Below, piece after piece: positions 36,710-44,509 of a stretch of DNA of 64,000 bases. A program made the translations under genes and the position numbers. A model generated the notes under the pieces. That model was not told the origin of the DNA. It made no database searches and worked only from the letters and a program-made list of their open reading frames with translations. The stretch comes from Burkholderiales bacterium (GTDB lineage Bacteria > Pseudomonadota > Gammaproteobacteria > Burkholderiales > Burkholderiaceae_C). The stretch is taken from positions 20,819-84,818 of the forward strand of contig JACRAZ010000047.1 in the NCBI GenBank assembly GCA_016213205.1. The letters are read 5' to 3'. Each line of letters starts with the position of its first letter. The first letter of the stretch is position 1.

Positions 36710-38632
36710 TCAGGCGGTGGTCGATTCGGGCGCAGGCAGCCGGGCCGCCGGGGCCGGGCTGGCCGGCAGCCACAGCGTCACCGAGGTGCCCTCGCCCGGC
36801 GCGCTGCGCAGCGCCATCGAGCCGCCGTGCAGCGTGACGATCTCGCGCACCAGCGCCACGCCCAGGCCGGTGCCCAGCACGCTGCCGGACTTGTCGGCGC
36901 GGTAGAAACGCTCGCCCACCCGGGCCAGTTGCTCAGCGGTGAGCCCGATGCCGTGGTCCTGCACCTCGATGCCGAACTCCAGCCCTCCCTGCGGCCCCTG
37001 GCGCTCATGCAGGCGCACCAGCACCTCGCCACCGGCGGGGGAGTACTTGTAGGCATTGGACAGCAGGTTGCGCAGCGCGCGCTGCAGCTTGGCCGCGTCC
37101 ACCTGCACCGGCCGCGGGCCGGGGCCGGCCTCCCAGCGCGGCGGCGCGCGGCCGTCGGGCGGCTGGAAGCTGTCCAGCGTGTCGCGCAGCAGCGTGTCCA
37201 GTGCCATCGGCAGCAGCGCGAGGTCGGCGCCGCCACGCGCCTGCAGCCGCGCGAGGTCGAGCATCTCGTTGAGGATGCTGATCATCACCTCGCTCTGGCG
37301 GTAAATGCGGCCCAGCAGGTCCTGCTGGCGCGGGGCCGGCATGTCGCGCGTGAGCAGCAGCTCGGCAAAGCCGTAGATGCCCACCATCGGCGTGCGCAGC
37401 TCGTGCGCGGCGGTGGTGACGAACTCGCTCTTCATCTGCTCGACTTCGCTCTCGTGCGTGACGTCGCGCAGGTGCAGCACCTGCGAGATGGCGATCGTGT
37501 CGCCCGCGTGCAGCGCCAGCTCCAGCACGCGGCGCCGGGGCCGGGCCAGCTCGATCAGGTGCCGGGGCGCCTCGCCATCGGGCGTGCGCTGGGCCTCGCG
37601 CAGCTCGCCCAACCGGGCCAGGCGGGGGCCGGTGCAGCGGCTGCGCAGGCGGAACATCAGCACGTCCTCCTCCAGGCCCAGCACCATGTCGGCGGACAGG
37701 CCGGTGAGCCGCGTGAAGCCCGGGCTGGCATAACGCACGACATGATCGGCATCGAACGAGACAAAACCATCCGGGCTGAGGGTGAAGATCGCGTCGAGCT
37801 GCGCCGTGCGTTCCTGCAGCCGCGCAACCAGGCGCGAGACAAGCATGGAGACCACCTCGATGTCGTCCTTGCCCGCGGCGGCGCCGCTCACGTCAAGCAC
37901 GCTGGCGCCCTCCAGCGCACGCCGCAGCGCGGCCAGCGCGGCGTCGCGCTCGGCCTGCACGTGCGTGGCCGCGCGGTCCAGCGCCTCGTAGGTGCGGCGG
38001 ATTTCGGTGGGGGCATCGTCGGCCAGCGCCATGCGCACGCGCTGGGCGCCGCCTTCGAGGTCGAGCCCGAGCTGCTCGATGCGGTCCAGGTGGCCCAGCC
38101 AGCGCACCAGCGGCGGGCGGATCAGCAGCAGGCCGCCGGCCACCGCCGCCAGCGCCAGCAGCAGCGCAAAGGCCGCCTGGTGCCACAGCGCACCGGCGAT
38201 GGCCGCCACCGACACCCGCAGCTGCAGCTGCCCGTACAGCAGGCCGCCCGCCTCGATGCGCAAGGCCGTCGGGGCCAGCCGGTCGGCCACCATCGCCAGC
38301 AGCCAGGCCGGCGCCCCCTGGCCGGCGGCGTGGCCCTGCACACGCAGCACGCCGCCCTTGGGGTCGGTGAACACGAGCTCGGCAATGCTGGAGTGCCGTG
38401 CCGCCTGGCGCAGCACGCGGTCGATGGTGTCGTAGTCGCCGATCACCGCACTGTCAGCCAGCACCGGGCGCAGCAGCTCGCCCACGGTGCGGGCATCGGC
38501 ACCCGCATCGGCCAGCTGGCGCGTGAACTGGTGCTGCACGAACAGCGCGAGCCCGATCGCGATGAAGGCCACCAATGTCAGCGCATAGAGCGCGAACACG
38601 CGGCCCAGCAGTGATCGTGGCAGCAGGCGCAC
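36710..38632 (-). CDS. Membrane sensor histidine kinase partnered with a PhnD-like binding protein
   Basis: 640 residues, GTG start at 38632 placed one base after the binding-protein stop. Transmembrane helices at ~10-32 and ~148-172 bracket a periplasmic domain (residues ~33-147). A HAMP-like linker and coiled coil follow, then a PAS (LDAIFTLSPDGFVSFDADHVV), HisKA with phospho-acceptor His in VTTAAHELRTPMVGIYGF, and HATPase boxes (LRNLLSNAYKYSP, VQDHGIGLTAEQL, GTGLGVALVREIV). The coupling to a periplasmic binding protein and the divergent receiver gene suggest a three-part signalling unit in which ligand-bound protein docks onto the kinase. The ligand is unknown. Confidence 0.88.
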   Translation of the reverse strand: MRLLPRSLLGRVFALYALTLVAFIAIGLALFVQHQFTRQLADAGADARTVGELLRPVLADSAVIGDYDTIDRVLRQAARHSSIAELVFTDPKGGVLRVQGHAAGQGAPAWLLAMVADRLAPTALRIEAGGLLYGQLQLRVSVAAIAGALWHQAAFALLLALAAVAGGLLLIRPPLVRWLGHLDRIEQLGLDLEGGAQRVRMALADDAPTEIRRTYEALDRAATHVQAERDAALAALRRALEGASVLDVSGAAAGKDDIEVVSMLVSRLVARLQERTAQLDAIFTLSPDGFVSFDADHVVRYASPGFTRLTGLSADMVLGLEEDVLMFRLRSRCTGPRLARLGELREAQRTPDGEAPRHLIELARPRRRVLELALHAGDTIAISQVLHLRDVTHESEVEQMKSEFVTTAAHELRTPMVGIYGFAELLLTRDMPAPRQQDLLGRIYRQSEVMISILNEMLDLARLQARGGADLALLPMALDTLLRDTLDSFQPPDGRAPPRWEAGPGPRPVQVDAAKLQRALRNLLSNAYKYSPAGGEVLVRLHERQGPQGGLEFGIEVQDHGIGLTAEQLARVGERFYRADKSGSVLGTGLGVALVREIVTLHGGSMALRSAPGEGTSVTLWLPASPAPAARLPAPESTTA

Positions 38633-38633
38633 G

Positions 38634-39518
38634 TCAGCGCAGGGTGGCAGGCGCCGTCTGGTAGAAGCGGCGGTAGGCGCCGTACTCGCTGCCGTCGGAG
38701 GTGATGAAGTGCGCCTCGACCGTCAACCCGATCTGCTGCGACACCTGGTTCAGGATCTCCAGGCCTTTGGGGTCCTTGTGCATCTCGGCAAAGGCGGCGG
38801 CCACGGCCTTGACGTCCTTCTCGGGCACCTTGGCGGCGGCCATCAGCGCCAGGTCGTGGAACGGCTCCGACGACCAGAGCACCCGGTACTTGCGGCCCTC
38901 GCGCCGGGCATGGCCTTCCACCAGCTGCGAGTTGGCGCCCGCGGCGGCGACCTTGCCGCTGTACAGCTGCGCCAGCGCGCCGTCCATGTTGCCGCCGAAC
39001 ACCGGCTTGGCCGCGATCTTGCGGCTCAGCAGGTGGGCGTAGGGCACCTTGTAGGCCACCAGCGCCTCGGGGCCGGGGAAGGCCACGTCCTTGCCCTCGA
39101 GCTGCGCGAGTTCGGTGATCGGCGATTCCGCCGGCACCACCAGCTGGCCGTGCACCGGGGGCGTCAGCCGGCGGCCGATGACCTTCCAGCCCAGCTGTTC
39201 ACGCTCGGGGCTGAACAGGTGGTTCGTGAAGACGAACTCCACTTCCTGGCCGAGCACGTAGCTGGTGGTCTCGGCCGAGGTGCGGCTGATCTTCAGCGTG
39301 AGGCGCACGCCGCTGCGCGCGGACACCCAGGCCAGGATCGGGTTCCAGTAGGCCGCCACCAGCGGGATGGCCTGCTGCGGCACCGGCGAGAAGCGGTAGC
39401 CGCCCTCGCCCGCGGGCGCCTGCGCCTGTGCCGTGCCGGCCACCGCCAGGGCCGCGGCCAGCAGGCTGCGGCGGCGCAGGCCGGCGGGCCGGAGGGAGGC
39501 AGGCGGACGGAGCTTCAT
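38634..39518 (-). CDS. Periplasmic PhnD-like substrate-binding protein
   Basis: 294 residues. A Sec signal (RSLLAAALAVAGTAQAQAP) shows export. The mature part resembles phosphate/phosphite/phosphonate binding proteins of the PhnD group: YRFSPVPQQAIPLVAAYWNPIL, then SAETTSYVLGQEVEFVFTNH, AFPGPEALVAYKVPYAHL, NMDGALAQLYSGKVAAAGAN and VLWSSEPFHDLALMA. No ABC permease or ATPase adjoins it, and the kinase begins one base after its stop. This arrangement is that of a dedicated sensory binding protein rather than a transporter part. The start at 39518 was chosen to expose the signal peptide. Confidence 0.82.
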   Translation of the reverse strand: MKLRPPASLRPAGLRRRSLLAAALAVAGTAQAQAPAGEGGYRFSPVPQQAIPLVAAYWNPILAWVSARSGVRLTLKISRTSAETTSYVLGQEVEFVFTNHLFSPEREQLGWKVIGRRLTPPVHGQLVVPAESPITELAQLEGKDVAFPGPEALVAYKVPYAHLLSRKIAAKPVFGGNMDGALAQLYSGKVAAAGANSQLVEGHARREGRKYRVLWSSEPFHDLALMAAAKVPEKDVKAVAAAFAEMHKDPKGLEILNQVSQQIGLTVEAHFITSDGSEYGAYRRFYQTAPATLR

Positions 39519-39602
39519 GGCTGCAAGGGTCGAATGTCCGGCGGAGCATAGACGCCCCACGCCCCTGAGGAAACCACGAAGTAAGCCCGCAAAGTGCTGT
39601 AT

Positions 39603-39640
39603 TTGACAAAACCGGAGATACCCCGCAACCGGGGTGTATC
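39603..39640 (+). promoter_or_regulatory. TTGACA box and imperfect inverted repeat upstream of the receiver gene
   Basis: TTGACA (39603-39608) resembles a -35 box. GATACCCCG, four bases, then CGGGGTGTATC form an inverted repeat (39617-39640) with two extra bases on one side. A -10 box at normal spacing is not clear. The site lies in the divergent gap between the binding-protein/kinase pair and the receiver, so it may be an operator for either direction. Confidence 0.4.
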
Positions 39641-39695
39641 CCCTACCATGTCTGCACTGCTTCCAACCGCGCTCCCTGCCGGCCGCGCCCGTGCC

Positions 39696-40058
39696 ATGAA
39701 ACGAGTCCTGATCGTCGAAGACCAGCCCGAGATCCGCGAACTGATCCAGATGACGCTGGAGTTCGAGAACTTCGAGATCCACGAGGCGGCCAATGGCGAC
39801 GCCGCGCTGCAGATGGTGGGCCAGATCAAGCCCGACCTGCTGCTGCTGGACGTGATGATGCCCGGCAGCGTGAACGGCCTGGGCGTGTGCCAGCAGGTGA
39901 AGGCCGACCCGCAGCTCAAGCGTTCGAAGGTGGTGATGCTCTCGGCGCGCAGCCAGGCCAGCGACCGCCAGGCCGGCCTGGCCGCCGGCGCCGACGCCTA
40001 CCTGTGCAAGCCCTTCAGCCCGCGTGAGCTGCTGCAGCTGATCTCGAAGCTGGTGTGA
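39696..40058 (+). CDS. Single-domain response regulator (receiver only)
   Basis: 120 residues forming only a CheY-like receiver. The acidic pair is in LIVEDQPEIREL, the phospho-acceptor Asp in LLLLDVMMPGSVNG, the conserved Ser in VVMLSARSQASD and the Lys in AYLCKPFSPREL. There is no DNA-binding domain, so output must be by protein contact. It is divergent from the PhnD-like/kinase pair and is the likely partner of that kinase. An alternative ATG at 39648 would add 16 residues without similarity. Confidence 0.9.
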   Translation: MKRVLIVEDQPEIRELIQMTLEFENFEIHEAANGDAALQMVGQIKPDLLLLDVMMPGSVNGLGVCQQVKADPQLKRSKVVMLSARSQASDRQAGLAAGADAYLCKPFSPRELLQLISKLV

Positions 40059-40061
40059 GGC

Positions 40062-40089
40062 CCGGCGCGGCGCGTGGGGCGCGCGCCGG
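40062..40089. terminator. Hairpin between convergent receiver and amtB genes
   Basis: Arms CCGGCGCG and CGCGCCGG enclose 12 bases within a 42-base convergent gap. The arms equal those of the hairpin at 9420-9437. No T-tract. Confidence 0.45.
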
Positions 40090-40100
40090 CACCACGGCCC

Positions 40101-41303
40101 TCACCAGCTGACTTCGCGCTCCGGCGTTGCGCCGATCTTGTGGATCGAGAGGTCGGCCCCCTCGTACTCTTCTTCCGGTGTCAGGCGCAGGCCCAGCACC
40201 GCCTTGAGCGTGCCGTAGACGGCGAAGCCGCCGACGAGCGCCCAACCCACCCCCATCAGCGTGCCGACGGCCTGGGCCGCGAAGTTCACGCCGCCCAGCC
40301 CACCCATCGATTGCAGGCCGAAGATGCCGCAGGCCAGGCCGCCCCAGGCGCCGCACAGCCCGTGCAGCGGCCACACGCCGAGCACGTCGTCGATCTTCCA
40401 GCGGTTCTGCGTCAGCGTGAACAGCGCGACGAAGATCGCGCCGGCCACGCAGCCGGTGACCAGCGCGCCCACCGGGTGCATCACGTCGGAGCCGGCGCAC
40501 ACGGCCACCAGGCCGGCCAGCGGGCCGTTGTAGGCGAAGCCGGGGTCGTTCTTGCCCATCAGCACCGCCACCAGGGTGCCGCCCACCATCGCCATCAGCG
40601 AGTTCACCGCCACCAGGCCGGAGATCTTGTCGATGGTCTGCGCGCTCATCACGTTGAAGCCGAACCAGCCCACTGCCAGCACCCAGGCCCCCAGCGCGAG
40701 GAACGGGATGCTCGACGGCGGGTGCGCGCTCATCGCGCCATCCTTGCGGTAGCGGCCACCGCGTGCGCCCAGCAGCAGCACCGCGGCCAGGCCGATCCAG
40801 CCGCCCACCGCGTGCACCACCACGCTGCCGGCGAAATCGTGGAACTCGGCGCCGGTGGTGGCCTTCAGCCAGGCCTGGATGCCGAAGCGCTGGTTCCAGG
40901 CCACGCCCTCGAACAGCGGGTACACCAGGCCCACCAGCACCGCGGTGGCAATGAGCTGCGGGCCGAAGCGCGCCCGCTCGGCGATGCCGCCGGACACGAT
41001 GGCCGGAATCGCCGCCGCGAAGGTGAGCAGGAAGAAGAACTTCACCAGCTCGAAGCCGTTTTTCGCCGCCAGCGTCTCGGCGCCGGTGAAGAAGCTCACG
41101 CCATAGGCCACGCCGTAGCCGACGAAGAAGTACGCGATCGTCGACACCGCGAAGTCGACCAGGATCTTCACCAGGGCATTGACCTGGTTCTTCTTGCGCA
41201 CGGTGCCGAGCTCCAGGAACGCGAAGCCCGCGTGCATTGCCAGCACCATGATGGCGCCGAGCAAGATGAACAGGGCATCGGTGCCCTGCTTGACCTGATC
41301 CAT
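40101..41303 (-). CDS. amtB: Ammonium transporter
   Basis: 400 residues with about eleven membrane helices. Family markers: AFLELGTVRKKNQVNALVKI, the pore motif DFAGSVVVHAVGGWIGLAA containing the first channel histidine, FGFNVMSAQTI, ALVTGCVAGAIFVALF and VWPLHGLCGAWGGLACGIF with the second histidine. The usual N-terminal signal of AmtB is absent, so this is a short-leader member. It takes up ammonium and in many bacteria is regulated by the PII protein GlnK; no glnK lies next to it here. The ribosome-binding site is GAGGAG. A block of repeats lies upstream. Confidence 0.94.
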   Translation of the reverse strand: MDQVKQGTDALFILLGAIMVLAMHAGFAFLELGTVRKKNQVNALVKILVDFAVSTIAYFFVGYGVAYGVSFFTGAETLAAKNGFELVKFFFLLTFAAAIPAIVSGGIAERARFGPQLIATAVLVGLVYPLFEGVAWNQRFGIQAWLKATTGAEFHDFAGSVVVHAVGGWIGLAAVLLLGARGGRYRKDGAMSAHPPSSIPFLALGAWVLAVGWFGFNVMSAQTIDKISGLVAVNSLMAMVGGTLVAVLMGKNDPGFAYNGPLAGLVAVCAGSDVMHPVGALVTGCVAGAIFVALFTLTQNRWKIDDVLGVWPLHGLCGAWGGLACGIFGLQSMGGLGGVNFAAQAVGTLMGVGWALVGGFAVYGTLKAVLGLRLTPEEEYEGADLSIHKIGATPEREVSW

Positions 41304-41346
41304 GCAGATGTCTCCTCGGGGTGGGGTGAGCGCCGCATCGGGGCGT

Positions 41347-41424
41347 CAACGCACCAGAGCAGGCATGCAACGCACCAAAGCAAGCAAACCGCATGCCTAA
41401 GTTGGTGCACGGTTCAGGCACCAA
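41347..41424. promoter_or_regulatory. Tandem 21-base-spaced repeats and palindrome upstream of amtB
   Basis: Two direct copies of a 19-base element (CAACGCACCAxAGCAxGCA) begin at 41347 and 41368, exactly 21 bases apart, i.e. about two helical turns. Nearby, TTGGTGC (41402-41408) and GCACCAA (41418-41424) form a perfect inverted repeat. All four share a GCACCA core, as in NtrC half-sites. On the minus strand the inner copy also fits a GG-N10-GC sigma-54 pattern. Regulation of amtB by nitrogen status is a plausible inference. Confidence 0.5.
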
Positions 41425-41514
41425 TTCGGATCAGGCTTGGGCCGAACGCGCCTCATCTCAGTGCATGCCGCACTGTTTTCGAGGTTTCCGGCGGGCGCTC
41501 TATGCTGCGCCCCC

Positions 41515-42645
41515 ATGGGTGAACCGTTCAAGAACCTGATGAACGCCGGCGTGGTCGCCGCGATCGGCCAGCACCTGCGGCGGGTGGACCGGGGCTTCGA
41601 CCACCGCGCCTTCGAGGCCCTGGCCCTGGCCGGGCTGGACGCGCTGGAGCTCAAGGCCCGGGTGCTGCAGGTGGCCGAGGCCCTGGTGGCCACGCTGCCG
41701 GCCGATGTGGACCGCGCCGCCGGCCTGCTGGAGGCCAGCCTCGGCCCGCCCGGCGAGGGCGACGATCTCGCCGCTTTGCGCACCAGCGAGGCCGGCCTGG
41801 CCGGCTGGGCGGTGTGGCCCTTGACCGAGGCCATCGCCCGCATCGCGATCGAGGCCCCCGAGCGCGGCCTGGCCGCGCTGCACGCGATGACGCAGCGCCT
41901 GACGGCCGAGTTCGCGATCCGGCCCTTCATCGTGCGCCACCCGGCGCTGAGCTTCGCCACGCTGGCGCGCTGGGTGCACGATCCCAGCGCCCATGTGCGC
42001 CGGCTGGTCAGCGAAGGCAGCCGCCCGCGCCTGCCCTGGGGCCTGCGGCTGCAGGCGCTGGTGGACGACCCCTCGCCCACCTTGCCGCTGCTGGCGGCGC
42101 TGCAGGACGACCCCAGCGCCTACGTGCGCCGCAGCGTGGCCAACCACCTGAACGACATCGCCAAGGACCACCCCGCGTGCGTGGCCGCCTGGCTGGCCGA
42201 CCACCTGCCCGGCGCCACGCCGCAGCGCCGGATGCTGCTGCGCCATGCCAGCCGCACCCTCGTCAAGCAGGGCCACCCGGCGGTGCTGGCCGCCTGGGGC
42301 CTGGGCCAGGCCTTCCGCGGCACGGTGGGCTGGCAGGTGGGCCCGCCGCGGCTGCAGGTGGGCGACACGCTGGCGTTGCGGCTCGAACTGGTGTCGCGCG
42401 CCGCGCGGCCGCAGCGTCTGGTGATCGACTATGCGGTGCACCATGTCAAGGCCAACGGCCAGCGCACGCCCAAGGTGTTCAAGGGCTGGACGCTCGAACT
42501 CGGCCCACGCGAGGCCCGCACGCTCGAACGCGGGCATTCGTTCCGCCCGGTGACGACGCGGCGCTACCACCCCGGTGAACACCGGGTGGACCTGCGCATC
42601 AACGGCCAGGTGCTGGCTGCGTCGGACTTCTGGCTCGAAGCCTGA
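41515..42645 (+). CDS. DNA alkylation repair protein, AlkC-like HEAT-repeat glycosylase with C-terminal Ig-like domain
   Basis: 376 residues. The N-terminal two thirds are HEAT-like helical repeats (LTAEFAIRPFIVRHPALSF, LARWVHDPSAHVRRLVSEGSRPRLPW, LLAALQDDPSAYVRRSVANHLNDIAKDHP). The phrase VRRLVSEGSRPRLPW is typical of the AlkC/AlkD superfamily that excises N3- and N7-alkylated bases. Residues ~285-376 form a beta domain (GDTLALRLELVSRAARPQRL, YHPGEHRVDLRINGQVLA) like the Ig-like extension of some AlkC proteins. The start lies after a short leader; no SOS or Ada-type site is seen. It is followed by a phosphatase 62 bases downstream. Confidence 0.82.
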   Translation: MGEPFKNLMNAGVVAAIGQHLRRVDRGFDHRAFEALALAGLDALELKARVLQVAEALVATLPADVDRAAGLLEASLGPPGEGDDLAALRTSEAGLAGWAVWPLTEAIARIAIEAPERGLAALHAMTQRLTAEFAIRPFIVRHPALSFATLARWVHDPSAHVRRLVSEGSRPRLPWGLRLQALVDDPSPTLPLLAALQDDPSAYVRRSVANHLNDIAKDHPACVAAWLADHLPGATPQRRMLLRHASRTLVKQGHPAVLAAWGLGQAFRGTVGWQVGPPRLQVGDTLALRLELVSRAARPQRLVIDYAVHHVKANGQRTPKVFKGWTLELGPREARTLERGHSFRPVTTRRYHPGEHRVDLRINGQVLAASDFWLEA

Positions 42646-42707
42646 GCCGGCAGCGCCCGCCGCCCCGCCGCCTGCCCTCGGGTGCGCGGCGGCGCGACAA
42701 TCGGGCC

Positions 42708-43484
42708 ATGCCGCGTCCGCTTGACCACCACCACCCCGTGCGCCACCCCGATCGGGTGTGGCCGCTGCAAGGCGCCACCAACGTCCGCGATCTGGGCGGC
42801 TACCCTGGCCATGGCGGCCGGCAAGTGCGCTGGCGCCGGCTGTTCCGCTCCGACCACCTGGCCGGTCTCACCCCGGCCGACCGCGCGGCACTGGCTGCGC
42901 TGCCGCTCACGCGCGCGTTCGATTTCCGCGGCGAGGCCGAACGCGCGGCCACGCCGTACGAGCTGCCCGGGCTCACCCAGCGCTCGCTGGCCATCGAGCC
43001 CTCGGTGGTGCAGCGCATGCAATCGCTGGCCACGGCCGGGCACGCGCTCACGCCGGCCAAGACGGTGTCCTTGATGCAGGACCTCTACCGCGCGCTGGTG
43101 AACGACCAGGCCCACCGCTTCGCCGAGCTGTTCGAGCACCTGCTGGCCTCCGACGAGCCCACGGTGTTCCACTGCACCGCCGGCAAGGACCGCACCGGCT
43201 TCGCCGCGGCCTTGATCCTGCTGGCGCTGGGCGTGCCGCGGCCGCTGGTGCTGCAGGACTACCTGCTCACCAACGAGCTGTACAAGCACCCACCGGTGCA
43301 GCGCAGCGAAACCTCGCCCGAGGTGCTGGCCGTGCTGTGGACGGTGCGCGAGGAATTCCTGGCCGCCGCGCTGAACGCGGTGGATGCCGACCACGGCGGC
43401 ATCGAGCAGTACCTGGCCCGCAAGCTGGGCCTGGGCAGTGCGGCGGTGGCCGCGCTGTCCGAGCGTTATCTGCAACCGGCCTGA
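42708..43484 (+). CDS. Tyrosine-protein phosphatase (PTP3-type)
   Basis: 258 residues. The Cys-x5-Arg phosphatase loop is HCTAGKDRTG (Cys156, Arg162). The entry motif NVRDLGGYPG and the DFRGEAERA segment are typical of the tyrosine phosphatase family that includes IphP-like dual-specificity or phosphoinositide phosphatases. No signal peptide, so it acts in the cytosol. The substrate is unknown. It follows the alkylation-repair gene by 62 bases and converges with the Crp/Fnr gene. Confidence 0.88.
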   Translation: MPRPLDHHHPVRHPDRVWPLQGATNVRDLGGYPGHGGRQVRWRRLFRSDHLAGLTPADRAALAALPLTRAFDFRGEAERAATPYELPGLTQRSLAIEPSVVQRMQSLATAGHALTPAKTVSLMQDLYRALVNDQAHRFAELFEHLLASDEPTVFHCTAGKDRTGFAAALILLALGVPRPLVLQDYLLTNELYKHPPVQRSETSPEVLAVLWTVREEFLAAALNAVDADHGGIEQYLARKLGLGSAAVAALSERYLQPA

Positions 43485-43523
43485 CCGCTCTGGGCAAGCA
43501 GCCCGCGGGGCCGCAGGGGTTGC

Positions 43524-44228
43524 TCAGGCGGCCACGGGGTAGCGCTGCAGGCGCTGGGCGTCGTGGATGCGGATCGCACGGCGGTCGATGCCGATCAAGC
43601 CCTGCGATTGCAGCTCGTGCAGCACGCGCGAAAAGTACTCCGGCGTGAGCGACAGCCGCGACGCGATGGTGGCCTTGCTGGCCGGCAGGTCCACCGTGAG
43701 GTCGGGCCCCGCGGCATCGGCCCGCGCCTCGTTGGCGCTGTGCAACAGGAAGCGCACCACACGCTGCAGGCCCGTGTGCAGCGCCTCGGCCTCGACGTCG
43801 TGCAGCAGGGTCTGCAGGCGCTGGCCCGCGCTGGCCAGCATGCGCAGCGCCAGCGAGGCATCCTGTGCGATCGCGCCCAGCAGCGCGGGCTTGGCGATCG
43901 TCAGCAGCGTGCAGTCGCTCAGGGCCTGCGCGTTCACGCGATAGGCGGCGTCGGTGAACACGGTCTCTTCGGCCAGGCTGATGCCGGGGCCGGCGAGCTC
44001 GATCACCTTCTCCTGGCCCGAGGCGGACAGCACGCAGAGCTTGACCTGCCCCGTCACCGTGATGTGCAGCGCGGTGCAGCGCTGCCCGGCCTCGAACACC
44101 AGGGTGCCGCGGCTGACGCGGCGCACCTGGCTGTGCGCGGCAATGTGGTCAAGCTTCGCCTGCGGCATCTGCGCAAACAGCGGCAACAGCGACAGGTAAC
44201 GGGGAATGTCGAACGGGCAGGCGAGCAT
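43524..44228 (-). CDS. Crp/Fnr-family transcriptional regulator
   Basis: 234 residues. The cyclic-nucleotide-binding-type sensor domain (LSLLPLFAQMPQAKLDHIA, GTLVFEAGQRCTALHITVTGQVKLC) is followed by a long dimer helix and a winged HTH_CRP domain (DLPASKATIASRLSLTPEYFSRVLHELQSQGLI). The HTH Leu-Ser-Leu-Thr-Pro-Glu-Tyr-Phe-Ser-Arg pattern matches Dnr/NnrR-like and other Fnr relatives. It lacks the clustered N-terminal cysteines of an iron-sulfur FNR, so oxygen sensing by that route is unlikely. Start 44228 has GAGGAG upstream. No target operon is identifiable. Confidence 0.88.
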   Translation of the reverse strand: MLACPFDIPRYLSLLPLFAQMPQAKLDHIAAHSQVRRVSRGTLVFEAGQRCTALHITVTGQVKLCVLSASGQEKVIELAGPGISLAEETVFTDAAYRVNAQALSDCTLLTIAKPALLGAIAQDASLALRMLASAGQRLQTLLHDVEAEALHTGLQRVVRFLLHSANEARADAAGPDLTVDLPASKATIASRLSLTPEYFSRVLHELQSQGLIGIDRRAIRIHDAQRLQRYPVAA

Positions 44229-44509
44229 GTTGCCGCTCCTCGGGGACGAGGGGACAGGCTGCGGTCCGGGAGGCAGGGCCGTGGCATCGCGGCAGGCGCG
44301 ATCAGGCCGATGGGGGCCGCAGGATTGGTTCGGCGCCACAACAGGTGTGTGCCGTGCAGCCGCCGTCAGCCGCCCATCAGCGGTTCGCGAGGCCTGCATC
44401 TGCGTGCCGCCGGAACCGACAGCGCATTGCACGGCTTCTTCGCCTGGCTGGCTTTGCGGTTCATCAATGCGCGCGCAATCGGCCGCAGACGCCGAGGCGA
44501 CAGGGGGTG
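44229..44509. other. Upstream region of the Crp/Fnr gene
   Basis: 281 bases between the Crp/Fnr start and the stop of the upstream MFS gene. No RNA gene, palindromic Fnr box or convincing promoter was recognised. Several open frames cross it without similarity. Confidence 0.45.

Noticed and set aside
36561..36905. Plus-strand frame beginning MRTPADLLTTDDPVPAIMLH
   Set aside because: It runs antisense into the 3' end of the histidine kinase, has no family similarity and lacks a clear ribosome-binding site.
44229..44509. Fnr-type palindrome upstream of the Crp/Fnr gene
   Set aside because: No TTGAT-N4-ATCAA-like site was found; only weak partial matches.
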